A stretch of DNA of 64,000 nucleotides from CAYHHI01 sp964356335. GTDB lineage: Bacteria > Arandabacterota > Arandabacteria > Arandabacterales > Arandabacteraceae. Numbering within the stretch: position 1 is the stretch's first letter; each line of letters begins with the position of its first letter. Positions 17,120 through 26,049 of the stretch are shown in pieces. Under the pieces are notes generated by a model, which saw only the letters and a program-made list of their open reading frames with translations, searched no databases and was not told where the DNA came from. The stretch spans positions 3,680 through 67,679 of the forward strand of contig CAYHHI010000014.1 in NCBI GenBank assembly GCA_964356335.1. The letters are read 5' to 3'. The position numbers were made by a program, and so were the translations under genes.

Positions 17120-17761
17120 CTAATCCACATGCGTTACCTCGGTCTTCTTTATTTCTCTGAGGCTAATGAGATGACCTGTGTCATTGAAGGTCACAATCTT
17201 GTGGATACCCGCCCCCATCTCCACGATGGTCAGGGACGCATTCTTCACTGCAAGGCACCAGACGTCGTCGGGTGGGAGATGGAGTATCTGGGTTATATAG
17301 GTTGAGATCACGCCGCCGTGGCATACGACGAGCACGTTTCCCTCGGAATGCTTCTTCTCGATGGCACGAAGCGTGTTCTTTACCCTGGCCACAAAATCCT
17401 TGAAGTCCTCACCGCCGGGAATTGCGACTCGTGACGGTCTGACGGCCCATTTGTGAAACGCATCCCCGTAGGTCTTCTTGATCTGGGATACCGTTCTGCC
17501 TTGCCAGTCACCCAGACCAATCTCTTTGAGTCCATCTTCGCAGATTATCTTTGCCTTCTTGCCGCAAATGATTTCTGCGGTTTCATATGCACGCTTTAGG
17601 GGACTCGAATAGGCTGCAGCGAACTTCAAACCCTTGAAGCGCTTGGCAAGACGCATTGCCTCCTGCCGTCCGTAAAGACTCAGTTGAGGATCTTTCTGTC
17701 CCTGGATTTTCTTCTGCCGGTTCCAGGTGGATTCGGCGTGCCTTACGAGAAAAATCAGCAT
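17120..17761 (-). CDS. Histidine phosphatase family protein
   Basis: A 213-residue member of the phosphoglycerate-mutase-like phosphatases. It has the catalytic 'FLVRHAESTWN' at the N-terminus, 'YSSPLKRAYETAEII', the Glu of 'GLKEIGLGDWQG', and the second histidine in 'VLVVCHGGVISTYI'. The substrate cannot be told; CobC/GpmB-like phosphatases look alike. The ATG follows GAGG by seven bases and overlaps the mrfB 3' end by 7 bases, so it belongs to the lexA-led transcription unit. The C-terminus is 'KKTEVTHVD'. Confidence 0.9.
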   Translation of the reverse strand: MLIFLVRHAESTWNRQKKIQGQKDPQLSLYGRQEAMRLAKRFKGLKFAAAYSSPLKRAYETAEIICGKKAKIICEDGLKEIGLGDWQGRTVSQIKKTYGDAFHKWAVRPSRVAIPGGEDFKDFVARVKNTLRAIEKKHSEGNVLVVCHGGVISTYITQILHLPPDDVWCLAVKNASLTIVEMGAGIHKIVTFNDTGHLISLREIKKTEVTHVD

Positions 17762-18756
17762 TTTCGGGCCTCCGCGAGACTAACGAATAGTTCTGCCATG
17801 GTGAGTACATCCATGAGATTGTGCCTTAGCACATGCTTTAGTTTCCTTGCGTCCTTAGTATGCACATACTCGTGATAAATGCAAGGAACTTCCCAGCCCC
17901 CGACGTCCCCGATTCGCCTCCGCCCAAGGATATGCCATTCGAGGGTGAGAAGCCTGCAATCAGGCAGGCGGTGCTTCCATCGCCGTCTCGCGTGGTGCAG
18001 GAGATCGAACTGCTCCGGGGATGCCTTGAGCAGGAGTCTATGATACTTCGCACGCTCCCTCAGATAAGGAAGATCAAAGGATTTGCCGTTGAAAGTGATG
18101 CAGACCTGGAAATCGCCGAGAAGCGCGTCGAGCATGCCGATGACGCATTGCTCCTCGGAATAATCGCGGGCCAGAAGCTGGACCACCTTGACCTTCCCTT
18201 GGCGCTTGAGAAGCATCCCCGCCAGGAAAAGCGGAGTCGCCGAAAGCCCCGTAGTCTCAAGATCGAGAAAAACGAGATCTTCAATCTTTCGCTCAGTCTT
18301 CGTACCCACCTTGAGGTCTCGAAGCATGCCGTAAGCCTGGGCCAGCCTCTCGGGGCTGGGGCAATCCCCCAGATCCTTCTCGATAAGAAGGCACTTGCCG
18401 TGATCAGAAACCACTTCCTCTGCATTCCTGATTCCATCAATACAACTTCCCGACTTTCCTCCCCGCACACCCCCTTCAGAATCCACTCCCTCCATACCAG
18501 ATTGATATGTCCCTCCGGCGGTACCCGCTTCGGAATCCACCACCTCCATGCCGGTGGGGAAAGAAAGGCGGGGCGAAAGGTGGGAGGAAAAGTGGGGGGA
18601 GGACGTATAGGGCCCGGTTTGCTTCAGGAGAACCAATCTCAGGCTCTCTATCTTCCGTCTGATTTCTTCGTTATCAGCCGGTTTCGGGTCTTCCTTCTGT
18701 GCTCGCGCCGGGTCCTCGCCACGCGCTCGATTCAAGTCGCGGTCATGTGATTCCAA
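17755..18756 (-). CDS. mrfB: MrfB/YprB-like RNase H-fold exonuclease
   Basis: A 333-residue protein with a DnaQ/RNase H-like exonuclease domain in its C-terminal 200 residues: 'DLVFLDLETTGLSATPLFLA' (the DxE metal pair), 'CITFNGKSFDLPYLRERAKY', 'FDLLHHARRRWKHRLPDCRL' and 'RHNLMDVLTMAELF'. This is the YprB family; in Bacillus YprA-YprB (MrfA-MrfB) act in a mitomycin C excision repair route. Residues 1-120 are Gly/Ser/charged and variable. The start is TTG at 18756 with GAGGCATATCC before it, inside the mrfA 3' end (14-base overlap). It ends inside the phosphatase gene start. Confidence 0.85.
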   Translation of the reverse strand: MESHDRDLNRARGEDPARAQKEDPKPADNEEIRRKIESLRLVLLKQTGPYTSSPHFSSHLSPRLSFPTGMEVVDSEAGTAGGTYQSGMEGVDSEGGVRGGKSGSCIDGIRNAEEVVSDHGKCLLIEKDLGDCPSPERLAQAYGMLRDLKVGTKTERKIEDLVFLDLETTGLSATPLFLAGMLLKRQGKVKVVQLLARDYSEEQCVIGMLDALLGDFQVCITFNGKSFDLPYLRERAKYHRLLLKASPEQFDLLHHARRRWKHRLPDCRLLTLEWHILGRRRIGDVGGWEVPCIYHEYVHTKDARKLKHVLRHNLMDVLTMAELFVSLAEARKC

Positions 18757-21151
18757 GGATATGCCTCAGGAGGATCTTCGAAGCCTCCTTGTCAGGTATG
18801 GGATAGCCGTGCCCGGGATCGGGATCCTGGTGCTGCGCGGGTCTTAAGATGGGAAGCCCAACGCATGAAGGACAACCTTCAACGCACGGACACTCCTCGA
18901 TCAACTCGAGAGCACCCCGCAATATCTCGGGAAGCAGCGCATAGGCCTTCTCACAGAATCCCAACCCGCCCTTGAACCTGTCATAAAGGAAGATCGTGGG
19001 CCGCCCCGTGTTGCTCGATTCAACGATGCCGCCCATGTCCTGCCTGTCGCACATCACAAAGAGCGGGAGAATGTTGATAAGAACATTCCTGAGTCCCACG
19101 AGTCCCTCGACTGGGTTCTTGCCTTGCCGCTTGATCTGAGACACGACCATATCATCGGGGTACATCCAGAGCGAAACCGTCTCAAGGTGCTGCGGCGGCA
19201 GATCCAGCTTGCCATAGCCGATCGAATCAAGGCTGTAGAACTTGATTTTCTTAAAGGCCGTCGTCATCCAGCTCACGGTGGCATCGCCGTAGCAAACGCT
19301 CAAGTTTTGCCAGTTGGCGGTCTTTCTCGCGGTACCCGCGCGGATGGATGAATCGAGGATGGGCTGGGTATAGTAGTCCACTTCCTGCCGCTCAACGTAG
19401 GCGACCTTACCTTCGAGATCGAGAGCCCTCACCAGGTAGGTGCTGCCATCATGGATGTAAACCCCTCCCGGATACACAAGCTCAGGAGCGCTGATGGCAT
19501 CGACAACGCCTATCACTTTCTCGGTGTCGGCCCTGTCAACGATCGTGAAGGTGTCAGCGGAGATAGTCCTCAGGCCAACGGCCGCCGCAGGGAACTCGGT
19601 TGTCGCCCAGTAGGCCTGCCCCTCGATGGTCTTGACCTTCTTGACTTCCTCAAGAACCGAGATAACAGGTTTCGTGAGGCTGCCAAAGATTTTCTCATCT
19701 TCCTCCGAGAGCGGCAGTTCGAAGGCGGCGGCACTCAAGTGCCCCGCGAGGATGTAGGGATTCACAGGATCTATCACCGCATTCTCAGGCGTCTGGCCGA
19801 AGAAATAGGAAGGATGGCGCATGAGGTACTGATCAATGGGGTCGTTATAGGCAATGAAGATCACAAGGGCCTCGTCGGTCTTTCGGCCGGCACGCCCCGC
19901 CTGCTGCCAGGTTGACGCGATCGTACCCGGGAAGCCAACAATTATCGAGGCATCGAGGCTCCCCACATCTATCCCCAGCTCGAGGGCATTGGTGCTCGCA
20001 ACACCCAGGAGTTCACCCGAGAAGAGCGCCTTTTCGATTTTTCTTCGCTCCTCCGGAAGATAGCCGGCGCGGTAGGCGCTCACCTTGTTGACAAGGTGCG
20101 GATTCCGCCTCGAGAGTGACTCTCGCACATAGCGGAGAATAAGCTCGGCCACGACCCTTGCCTTCGTGAAGGTAATGGTCTGAATGCCTGACTCGATGAG
20201 CCCCACCATTAGCTCGTGGGCCTCCACATTGGAGCTCTTCCTTTCCATCCGGTAGGTATCCAGCAAGGTTGGATTCCACAGGACAAAGAGCTTCGGGCCC
20301 CGGGGCGAGCCATCTTCGGAAACCACCTCGCAACTGTCGCCAATCAAGCCCTCGGCGAGGTCTTTGGGGTTAGCTATGGTTGCCGAACAGAGAATAAAGA
20401 CCGGCTGGCCCCCGTAGTGGCTCACGATGCGCCTGAGCCTGCGCAGGACATTGGCAACGTTGGAACCAAAGATGCCGCGATAGGTGTGCATCTCATCCAC
20501 CACAACGTAGCGGAGTCTGGCGAGGAAATGGCTCCATCTCGAGTGATATGGAAGAATCGCCTGGTGGAGCATGTCCGGATTGGTGAGGATGATGTTTGCT
20601 TCATGCCTGAGTTTCCTTCTTGTCTCTGCCGGCGTGTCGCCGTCATAGGTGCCTGCGCGGACCAGATCCTTGAACGATGGCTCCGAGAGACAGAAGTTTC
20701 CGAGCACTCTCAATTGATCCTGTGCAAGCGCCTTCGTGGGGAAAATGAAAAGCGCAGTGGCCTTCGGATCCTCGAGGAGGGCTTCGAGCACAGGTATGTT
20801 ATAACAGATGGTCTTCCCGCTCGCGGTTGACGTGACGATCGCCGCATTCTTGCCGCTTGATATGTGGTTAATTGCCTGGGCCTGATGAGAGTACAATGAT
20901 GTTATCCCCATCGAGGCAAGCGCAGCCTCGATAGCGGGCGAAAGCGGCGTCTTCGGAGTCATGAAAACGGGCTCCCGCGAAGGCATCTCCTCCACGTGGA
21001 CCATCTGGCCCCTGTATCCGGGGGAGGCGATGATGCCGTCAAGGAAACTGGAAATGCGCAAGGCCTTTGAAAGCTTCGAACTATCCGGTTTGTCCGGAGG
21101 AGGTTTTCGCACGGGGGATCCTTTCGCAGGAAGATTCCGCAAGGGGTTCAC
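18743..21151 (-). CDS. mrfA: MrfA/YprA-like superfamily 2 helicase with C-terminal Zn-binding domain
   Basis: An 802-residue DEAD/DEAH-type helicase. Seen are the Q-like 'LYSHQAQAINHI', Walker A 'TSTASGKTICYNIPVLEALL', the Walker B box 'VVDEMHTYRG', motif III 'LCSATIANP', the helicase C motifs 'TNALELGIDVGSLDASIIVG' and 'QQAGRAGRKTDEAL', and a DUF1998-type C-terminus with four cysteines in 'EECPCVEGCPSCVGLP'. This architecture is that of MrfA, which works with MrfB on interstrand or bulky DNA lesions. The GTG at 21151 lacks a good ribosome site. It lies 13 bases after dinB and overlaps mrfB, so all are in one operon. Confidence 0.88.
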   Translation of the reverse strand: MNPLRNLPAKGSPVRKPPPDKPDSSKLSKALRISSFLDGIIASPGYRGQMVHVEEMPSREPVFMTPKTPLSPAIEAALASMGITSLYSHQAQAINHISSGKNAAIVTSTASGKTICYNIPVLEALLEDPKATALFIFPTKALAQDQLRVLGNFCLSEPSFKDLVRAGTYDGDTPAETRRKLRHEANIILTNPDMLHQAILPYHSRWSHFLARLRYVVVDEMHTYRGIFGSNVANVLRRLRRIVSHYGGQPVFILCSATIANPKDLAEGLIGDSCEVVSEDGSPRGPKLFVLWNPTLLDTYRMERKSSNVEAHELMVGLIESGIQTITFTKARVVAELILRYVRESLSRRNPHLVNKVSAYRAGYLPEERRKIEKALFSGELLGVASTNALELGIDVGSLDASIIVGFPGTIASTWQQAGRAGRKTDEALVIFIAYNDPIDQYLMRHPSYFFGQTPENAVIDPVNPYILAGHLSAAAFELPLSEEDEKIFGSLTKPVISVLEEVKKVKTIEGQAYWATTEFPAAAVGLRTISADTFTIVDRADTEKVIGVVDAISAPELVYPGGVYIHDGSTYLVRALDLEGKVAYVERQEVDYYTQPILDSSIRAGTARKTANWQNLSVCYGDATVSWMTTAFKKIKFYSLDSIGYGKLDLPPQHLETVSLWMYPDDMVVSQIKRQGKNPVEGLVGLRNVLINILPLFVMCDRQDMGGIVESSNTGRPTIFLYDRFKGGLGFCEKAYALLPEILRGALELIEECPCVEGCPSCVGLPILRPAQHQDPDPGHGYPIPDKEASKILLRHILGIT

Positions 21152-21164
21152 AAATCAAGACAAA

Positions 21165-22340
21165 TCAAAATGTAGGCCACGAAATCCTTATGCTGCCACC
21201 CCTCTTTATTGAATCATCCCCGAACTTATCTCTTATCGAATCGACGACCCGGGTGAAGATCTTATGTCTTCTGTCATCTTCAAAAATAGGATCGGCCTGG
21301 ACCTCTTCGTTCCTGACCAGCCCAGAGGCACTCACCCCCATGAGTCTAATCTTATCTCCGTTATAGTTGGTCTCAAAGAGTTTCCTGGCAACTTCAAACA
21401 TTATGTCATCTCTTTCGAAGCGGGCATCAAGCTTTTTCTGTCTTGTTATAGTCTTGAAATCCTTGTAACGAATCTTAAGGGTTACGGTGTCGCAAAGATA
21501 GCCCTCCTTGCGCATCCGTCTCCCGACTTGCTCTGAAAGCCTCAAGAGGGTGGAAAGGATGAATTGCTTATCAGAAGTGTCTTGGCTAAGGGTGTACTCA
21601 TGCCCAATTGATTTGGGCTCGACCTCCTTGTAATAAGGAATTACTGGCGAGTCATCTATCCCATTCGCGGCCATCTTTAGATATGAACCATAGACTCCGA
21701 ATACCTTTGTCAAAGTTGTTTCGGGGAAATATGCCAATTCTCTCACCTTGGAGATTCCAAGTGATTTGAGTTTCTGCGATGTCTTCTCGCCAACACCCCA
21801 TAGGTCTCTTACCTCTATATCTCCGAACTGTTCAAGAAACTCATCAGGCTTGATTACCGTGAGGCCATCGGGCTTCCCAAGGCCTGACGCCATTTTCGCA
21901 ACATACTTATTCAGGCCGATGCCAATCGAGCATGTAAGATTGAAGCTCTGTCGAATTCTCTCCTTTATATCCTCTGCAACTGCGACCGCCTCTTCAAAAC
22001 TCAAACCGTCGAATTCAAGGAAAGCCTCATCGATGCTGAAGGGCTCGACAAGAGGAGTGAACTCCTTCAGAGTCTGGAGAATTTTGATCGAGGTATAGAC
22101 ATATTTTTGCGGATTGCCAATTACATACTCCCCCTGGGGGCAGAGTTGCCTCGCGCGGCCAATCGGCATTCCTGATTTCAATCCGAACTTCCTGGCCTCA
22201 TAGGAAGCAGTCGAGACAACGCTTCTTCTATAAGGATCTCCGCATACAATCACCGGCTTTCCCACAAGGGCGGGGTTGGAGGTCTGTTCAACTGATGAGA
22301 AGAAGGCATCCATATCGAGATGGAAGATCACTCGATGCAT
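21165..22340 (-). CDS. dinB: DNA polymerase IV
   Basis: A Y-family translesion polymerase of about 391 residues from ATG 22340 (an upstream in-frame start at 22367 adds nine residues). The palm acidic residues are in 'VIFHLDMDAFFSSVEQ' and 'PFSIDEAFLEFDGL'; also 'YEARKFGLKSGMPIGRARQL', the HhH block 'EQFGDIEVRDLWGVGEKTSQ', and the little finger to the C-terminus. No UmuD-like partner is nearby. It follows lexA by about 140 bases and precedes mrfA by 13 bases. SOS control through the LexA operator upstream of lexA is inferred. Confidence 0.95.
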   Translation of the reverse strand: MHRVIFHLDMDAFFSSVEQTSNPALVGKPVIVCGDPYRRSVVSTASYEARKFGLKSGMPIGRARQLCPQGEYVIGNPQKYVYTSIKILQTLKEFTPLVEPFSIDEAFLEFDGLSFEEAVAVAEDIKERIRQSFNLTCSIGIGLNKYVAKMASGLGKPDGLTVIKPDEFLEQFGDIEVRDLWGVGEKTSQKLKSLGISKVRELAYFPETTLTKVFGVYGSYLKMAANGIDDSPVIPYYKEVEPKSIGHEYTLSQDTSDKQFILSTLLRLSEQVGRRMRKEGYLCDTVTLKIRYKDFKTITRQKKLDARFERDDIMFEVARKLFETNYNGDKIRLMGVSASGLVRNEEVQADPIFEDDRRHKIFTRVVDSIRDKFGDDSIKRGGSIRISWPTF

Positions 22341-22480
22341 TTTCAGGTTCTCGCGCTTTGATATCACTTGAGATCACCTCCATCTCTTTAGGGCGGTCGC
22401 TTGCCTTATGTTCAGGGCCTTGCGTATTGAGCAACAGGATCTGGACCTGCCAGCTTCTGGTCCAAAGGCTCCTGGTTCCA

Positions 22481-23128
22481 TCAGTACTGCCTCACGATCG
22501 CAATTACCGTGCCCAGGATTCTGATTTCTTTGTTATCGAGCGCAGAGAGCATGATCTCCGGGTAGTTTTCATTTTCGGGCTTGAGTACAATGCTCTTCCC
22601 GCGCTTAAGAAATCTTTTGAGCGTAACCTCATCATCGATGAGAGCAACGGCAAGGTCGCCTGTTTGGGGACTCATGTTCCTTTTTACTACAGCGATGTCT
22701 CCATCGTTGATGCCTGCCCCAATCATGCTGTCGCCCTTCACCTTGACAGCGAAGACCTCGTATCCTCGTGCAATTCTTTCATCGAGGAGGATACTTCCTT
22801 CAACGTACTCTTCAGTGAAGACGGGTTTCCCCGCAGGTACCCTTCCTAAAATGGGGACACTTCTGATTCCACCGAAAGTATCAGCTTCAATGGATCCGAC
22901 AATGGAAGGGGTCGATCTCCGGGAGCGTGCCTGAGCAATGCTTATTCCCCGTGCGGTCCTGTTCTGTCTCTTGATAAGCCCTTCATCTTCGAGCCTCCCC
23001 AGGAAATACCTCACCCCATTGGTGGAAGAAATATCGAATCTCTTTCCTATCTCCCTTATGGTAGGAGGGAGGCCTCGCTTCGAAATTTCAGATTGAATGA
23101 ATTGGTAGATCTGACTTTTCTTATCCAT
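22481..23128 (-). CDS. lexA: LexA repressor
   Basis: A 215-residue transcription repressor with RecA-stimulated self-cleavage. The N-terminal winged helix reads 'PPTIREIGKRFDISSTNGVR' then 'YFLGRLEDEGLI'. The cleavage Ala-Gly is in 'GRVPAGKP', the catalytic Ser in 'KVKGDSMIGAGINDGD', and the Lys in 'LAVALIDDEVTLKRFLKRGK'. I use the ATG at 23128 with GTGAGGAAA before it; a GTG at 23137 is also possible. The recognition helix ('STNGVRYFLGRL') differs from the E. coli and Bacillus forms, in keeping with an operator of another kind. The gene is followed by dinB, mrfA and mrfB. Confidence 0.96.
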   Translation of the reverse strand: MDKKSQIYQFIQSEISKRGLPPTIREIGKRFDISSTNGVRYFLGRLEDEGLIKRQNRTARGISIAQARSRRSTPSIVGSIEADTFGGIRSVPILGRVPAGKPVFTEEYVEGSILLDERIARGYEVFAVKVKGDSMIGAGINDGDIAVVKRNMSPQTGDLAVALIDDEVTLKRFLKRGKSIVLKPENENYPEIMLSALDNKEIRILGTVIAIVRQY

Positions 23129-23163
23129 TTTCCTCACCCACCTTCCTCACCTGCTTCAATATA

Positions 23164-23192
23164 ACTCTACTGCACATTTGTGCAGTAGTCAA
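23164..23192 (-). promoter_or_regulatory. lexA promoter with embedded LexA operator
   Basis: On the minus strand -35 TTGACT (23192-23187) and -10 TAGAGT (23169-23164) are 17 bases apart. A palindrome at 23167-23188, with 10-base arms CTACTGCACA and TGTGCAGTAG around two central bases, fills the spacer. Its core TGCAC-ATTT-GTGCA fits TGCNC-N4-GTGCA, the LexA box I recall for Fibrobacter succinogenes. A repressor here would block RNA polymerase directly. It lies about 36 bases upstream of the lexA start. Confidence 0.85.
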
Positions 23193-23320
23193 GCTAAAAA
23201 TGCAGCCTACCAACTCAATTAGGGGAGGCCCCGATAGCGCAACCGTAAGTGCGCAGAATTGAATTTGGCTGATATGGCATGGGGCGGTGACGTCTCCTTT
23301 CTGAGTTGATCCTTCAACCT

Positions 23321-23349
23321 TTGACAGGAGTGACCTCTCAGGTTAGACT
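23321..23349 (+). promoter_or_regulatory. Promoter for aminotransferase gene
   Basis: TTGACA at 23321-23326 and TAGACT at 23344-23349 with a 17-base spacer; the start codon of the aminotransferase follows at 23412 after GGAG. The region 23193-23320 has no recognisable gene. Confidence 0.65.
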
Positions 23350-23411
23350 AAGAAGGTTAATGATCCAGGGCTTCTCGCTGGAGAGCCTTGGGCTTCCGAA
23401 AAGGAGAGTAT

Positions 23412-24608
23412 ATGGCTATTGCTCGCATTTCCAAGCGCGCAGGGCAGATGCCGGCTTCACCTATAAGGAAACTGGTCCCTCTCTCGGATCAAGCCAAAGC
23501 CAGAGGCATCAAGGTATATCACCTCAATATCGGCCAACCCGACATTCCCACTCCTCCTGAGTTCATGGATGCGGTGCGAAACTATAACAAGGTGGTGCTG
23601 GCATACGGGAATTCCAAGGGCGACGGCGACTACATCAAGGGCTTGGTCGAGTACTACAGGCGCCGAGGGATTGAGGTCGAGGCCAAGGACATCCAAGTCA
23701 CCACCGGGGGCAGCGAGGCCATTATCTTCGCCATGATCTCCGTTGCCGACGTGGGCGAAGAGGTCATCGTCTTCGAACCCTTCTATACGAATTACAACGG
23801 CTTCGCGATGATGGCGGATGTGAAGCTCGTGCCCATAACTCTCAAGGCAGAGAATGGATTTCATCTCCCGCCCCGCGGGAAGATAGAGGCGAGGATCACT
23901 CCCAAGACGCGTGCCATCCTCATCTGTAGTCCCAACAATCCCACGGGCACGGTCTATACACGTGAAGAGATGGAGATGATTGCAGGCATATGTCGGGAGA
24001 AGGACCTTTTTGTGATGTCGGATGAGGTCTATCGCGAGTTCGTCTATGAGGGCGAACATACGAGCATCATGAATATCGGAGTCATCTCTGAGCGGGCAAT
24101 CCTCCTGGACTCAATCTCAAAGAGATATAGCGCCTGTGGAGCTCGCATCGGCTGCCTTGTCTCTAAGAACGAACGGGTGATGGATTCCGTGCTGAAGATG
24201 GGGCAAGCGAGGCTATGCTCTCCATCGATCGAGCAATTCGCAGCGGCCCAGGCCTTGAAGATCAAGGACGCTTACTTCGAGGGCGTGGCCGAGGAGTACC
24301 GGCGAAGGCGCGATACCGTATATGATGAACTGATGAAAATCCCCGGGGTGGTGTGTCTCAAGCCTCACGGCGCCTTCTACATCATGGCGAAGCTGCCGAT
24401 AGAAGACATTGAGGATTTCGCCCGATGGATGCTCACCGATTTCAGCCTGGATGGCGAGACCACCATGATCGCGCCCGGTCCCGGCTTCTATGCCACCCCC
24501 AACCAGGGACGCGATGAGGCTCGAATTGCCTACGTTCTGAACGTAGATGACCTCAAGAGGGCGATGCAGATTTTGGCCAAGGGCATCGAGACCTATAATA
24601 ATAAGTGA
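23412..24608 (+). CDS. Class I/II PLP aminotransferase (aspartate aminotransferase family)
   Basis: A 398-residue fold-type I aminotransferase from ATG 23412, with AAAGGAG before it. Visible are 'IGQPDIPTPPEFMDAV', the PLP-phosphate block 'TTGGSEAIIFAM', 'ICSPNNPTGTVY' (Asn, Pro), 'VMSDEVYREFVYEG' (Asp, Tyr) and the Schiff-base Lys in 'DSISKRYSACGARIG'. The Arg that binds the substrate carboxylate is in 'DEARIAYVL'. The amino donor cannot be named with certainty; aspartate or aromatic amino acid use is likely for this subfamily. It converges with trpB2 with a 25-base gap and has its own promoter. Confidence 0.92.
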   Translation: MAIARISKRAGQMPASPIRKLVPLSDQAKARGIKVYHLNIGQPDIPTPPEFMDAVRNYNKVVLAYGNSKGDGDYIKGLVEYYRRRGIEVEAKDIQVTTGGSEAIIFAMISVADVGEEVIVFEPFYTNYNGFAMMADVKLVPITLKAENGFHLPPRGKIEARITPKTRAILICSPNNPTGTVYTREEMEMIAGICREKDLFVMSDEVYREFVYEGEHTSIMNIGVISERAILLDSISKRYSACGARIGCLVSKNERVMDSVLKMGQARLCSPSIEQFAAAQALKIKDAYFEGVAEEYRRRRDTVYDELMKIPGVVCLKPHGAFYIMAKLPIEDIEDFARWMLTDFSLDGETTMIAPGPGFYATPNQGRDEARIAYVLNVDDLKRAMQILAKGIETYNNK

Positions 24609-24633
24609 ACGGCGAAGTGGCCGCGGGGCCAAC

Positions 24634-25998
24634 TCAATCAACCTTCGGGAGCGCCTTTAGATCCGCCATCGCCTTCTTTATCTCCCTCTCAGGCAATTCG
24701 TAGTCACCGAGATCTCCCCTGAGAAAGGCTTCATAGGCCGTGAGATCAAAGTGTCCGTGGCCGCTCAGATTAAAGAGTATTACCTTCTGCTCCCCCGTTT
24801 GCTTGGCTTCGAGCGCCTCATCAATGACAGCTTTGATCGCATGAGCCGTCTCAGGTGCCGGAATGATGCCCTCGGTTCTTGCAAACGTGATGGCGGCCTT
24901 GAAGACCTCGACCTGCCCGTATGCTCTGGCTTCCACCAACTTCCTCCTCACGAGCTCGGAAAGCAGAGGACTGTCCCCGTGGTACCTGAGTCCACCCGCG
25001 TGTATCCGTGCCGGCACAAACTTGTGCCCCAGGGTGAACATCGGGAGCAAAGGCGTGAGTTCGGCAGTGTCCCCAAAGTCATAGGCAAAGATTCCCCTCG
25101 TGAGTGTCGGGCAGGCAATCGGCTCAACGGCCATTGCCCGCAGGCTTCTGCCTTCCAGCTTGTCCTTCAGGAAAGGATTCGCCAGGCCCGAGAAGTTCGA
25201 GCCGCCCCCCACGCAACCTATGACAACGTCAGGATAGTCTCCTGTCATCGCCATCTGCTTCTTGGCTTCGAGTCCTATTATGGTCTGATGAAGCAGCACG
25301 TGATTGAGCACGCTGCCCAGCGAATACTTCGTTGTCTCATGCGAGGCCGCATCCTCTACGGCCTCGCTGATCGCGATACCGAGGCTGCCGGGCGTGTCCG
25401 GATCCTCGGCGAGCACCTTTCTCCCTGCAATTGTATCCTGAGTGGGGCTGGGAACAACCTTAGCTCCCCAGGTCTCCATCATTATTCTTCTATAGGGCTT
25501 CTGCTCATAACTCACCTTGACCATGTAAACCTTGCACTCAAGGCCGAAGAGATTGCAGGCGAAGCTGAGGGCGCTCCCCCACTGACCCGCGCCGGTCTCG
25601 GTGGTGAGCCGCTCCACACCTGCCCGTTTGTTGTAGTAAGCCTGAGCGACAGCCGTGTTGGGCTTGTGGCTACCTGCCGGGCTCACCCCTTCATGCTTGT
25701 AATAGATCCTGGCCGGCGTACCCAGTACCTTCTCCAGCCGTCGTGCTCTGCAAAGAGGTGTAGGCCGCCAGAGAAGATAGGCCTCGAGCACTTCTTCGGG
25801 TATTTCTATGTACCTTTCACGCGAGACCTCCTGCTCGATCAGCGCCATCGGGAATATTGGCGAAAGGTCATCTGGACCTACGGGCTTTCCCGTTCCCGGA
25901 TGAAGAATGGGAAGCAGGGGCCCGCCCATGTCGGCAACGATGTTGTACCACTTCCTCGGAATGTCTTTCTCCTCCAGCAGGAATTTGGTCGTTTCCAT
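24634..25998 (-). CDS. trpB2: Tryptophan synthase beta chain-like protein TrpB2
   Basis: A 454-residue PLP enzyme from ATG 25998, with GAGGGGGAGATGAC before it. The PLP lysine is in 'GSHKPNTAVAQAYY'; 'TTETGAGQWGSALSFACNLF', 'IGCVGGGSNFSGLANPFL' and 'GLRYHGDSPLLSELVRRKLV' are TrpB blocks. The C-terminal 'LFNLSGHGHFDLTAYEAFL' is TrpB2-type, where TrpB1 has a GRGDKD motif. TrpB2 proteins work without TrpA and are reported to prefer O-phosphoserine over serine with indole. No trpA or other trp gene is here. It follows the SbnI-like kinase gene by 51 bases on the same strand and is probably co-transcribed with it. Confidence 0.93.
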   Translation of the reverse strand: METTKFLLEEKDIPRKWYNIVADMGGPLLPILHPGTGKPVGPDDLSPIFPMALIEQEVSRERYIEIPEEVLEAYLLWRPTPLCRARRLEKVLGTPARIYYKHEGVSPAGSHKPNTAVAQAYYNKRAGVERLTTETGAGQWGSALSFACNLFGLECKVYMVKVSYEQKPYRRIMMETWGAKVVPSPTQDTIAGRKVLAEDPDTPGSLGIAISEAVEDAASHETTKYSLGSVLNHVLLHQTIIGLEAKKQMAMTGDYPDVVIGCVGGGSNFSGLANPFLKDKLEGRSLRAMAVEPIACPTLTRGIFAYDFGDTAELTPLLPMFTLGHKFVPARIHAGGLRYHGDSPLLSELVRRKLVEARAYGQVEVFKAAITFARTEGIIPAPETAHAIKAVIDEALEAKQTGEQKVILFNLSGHGHFDLTAYEAFLRGDLGDYELPEREIKKAMADLKALPKVD

Positions 25999-26049
25999 GT
26001 CATCTCCCCCTCTCTCGTCCAGGTTTCGAACCACCATCTCTCGTCATCC

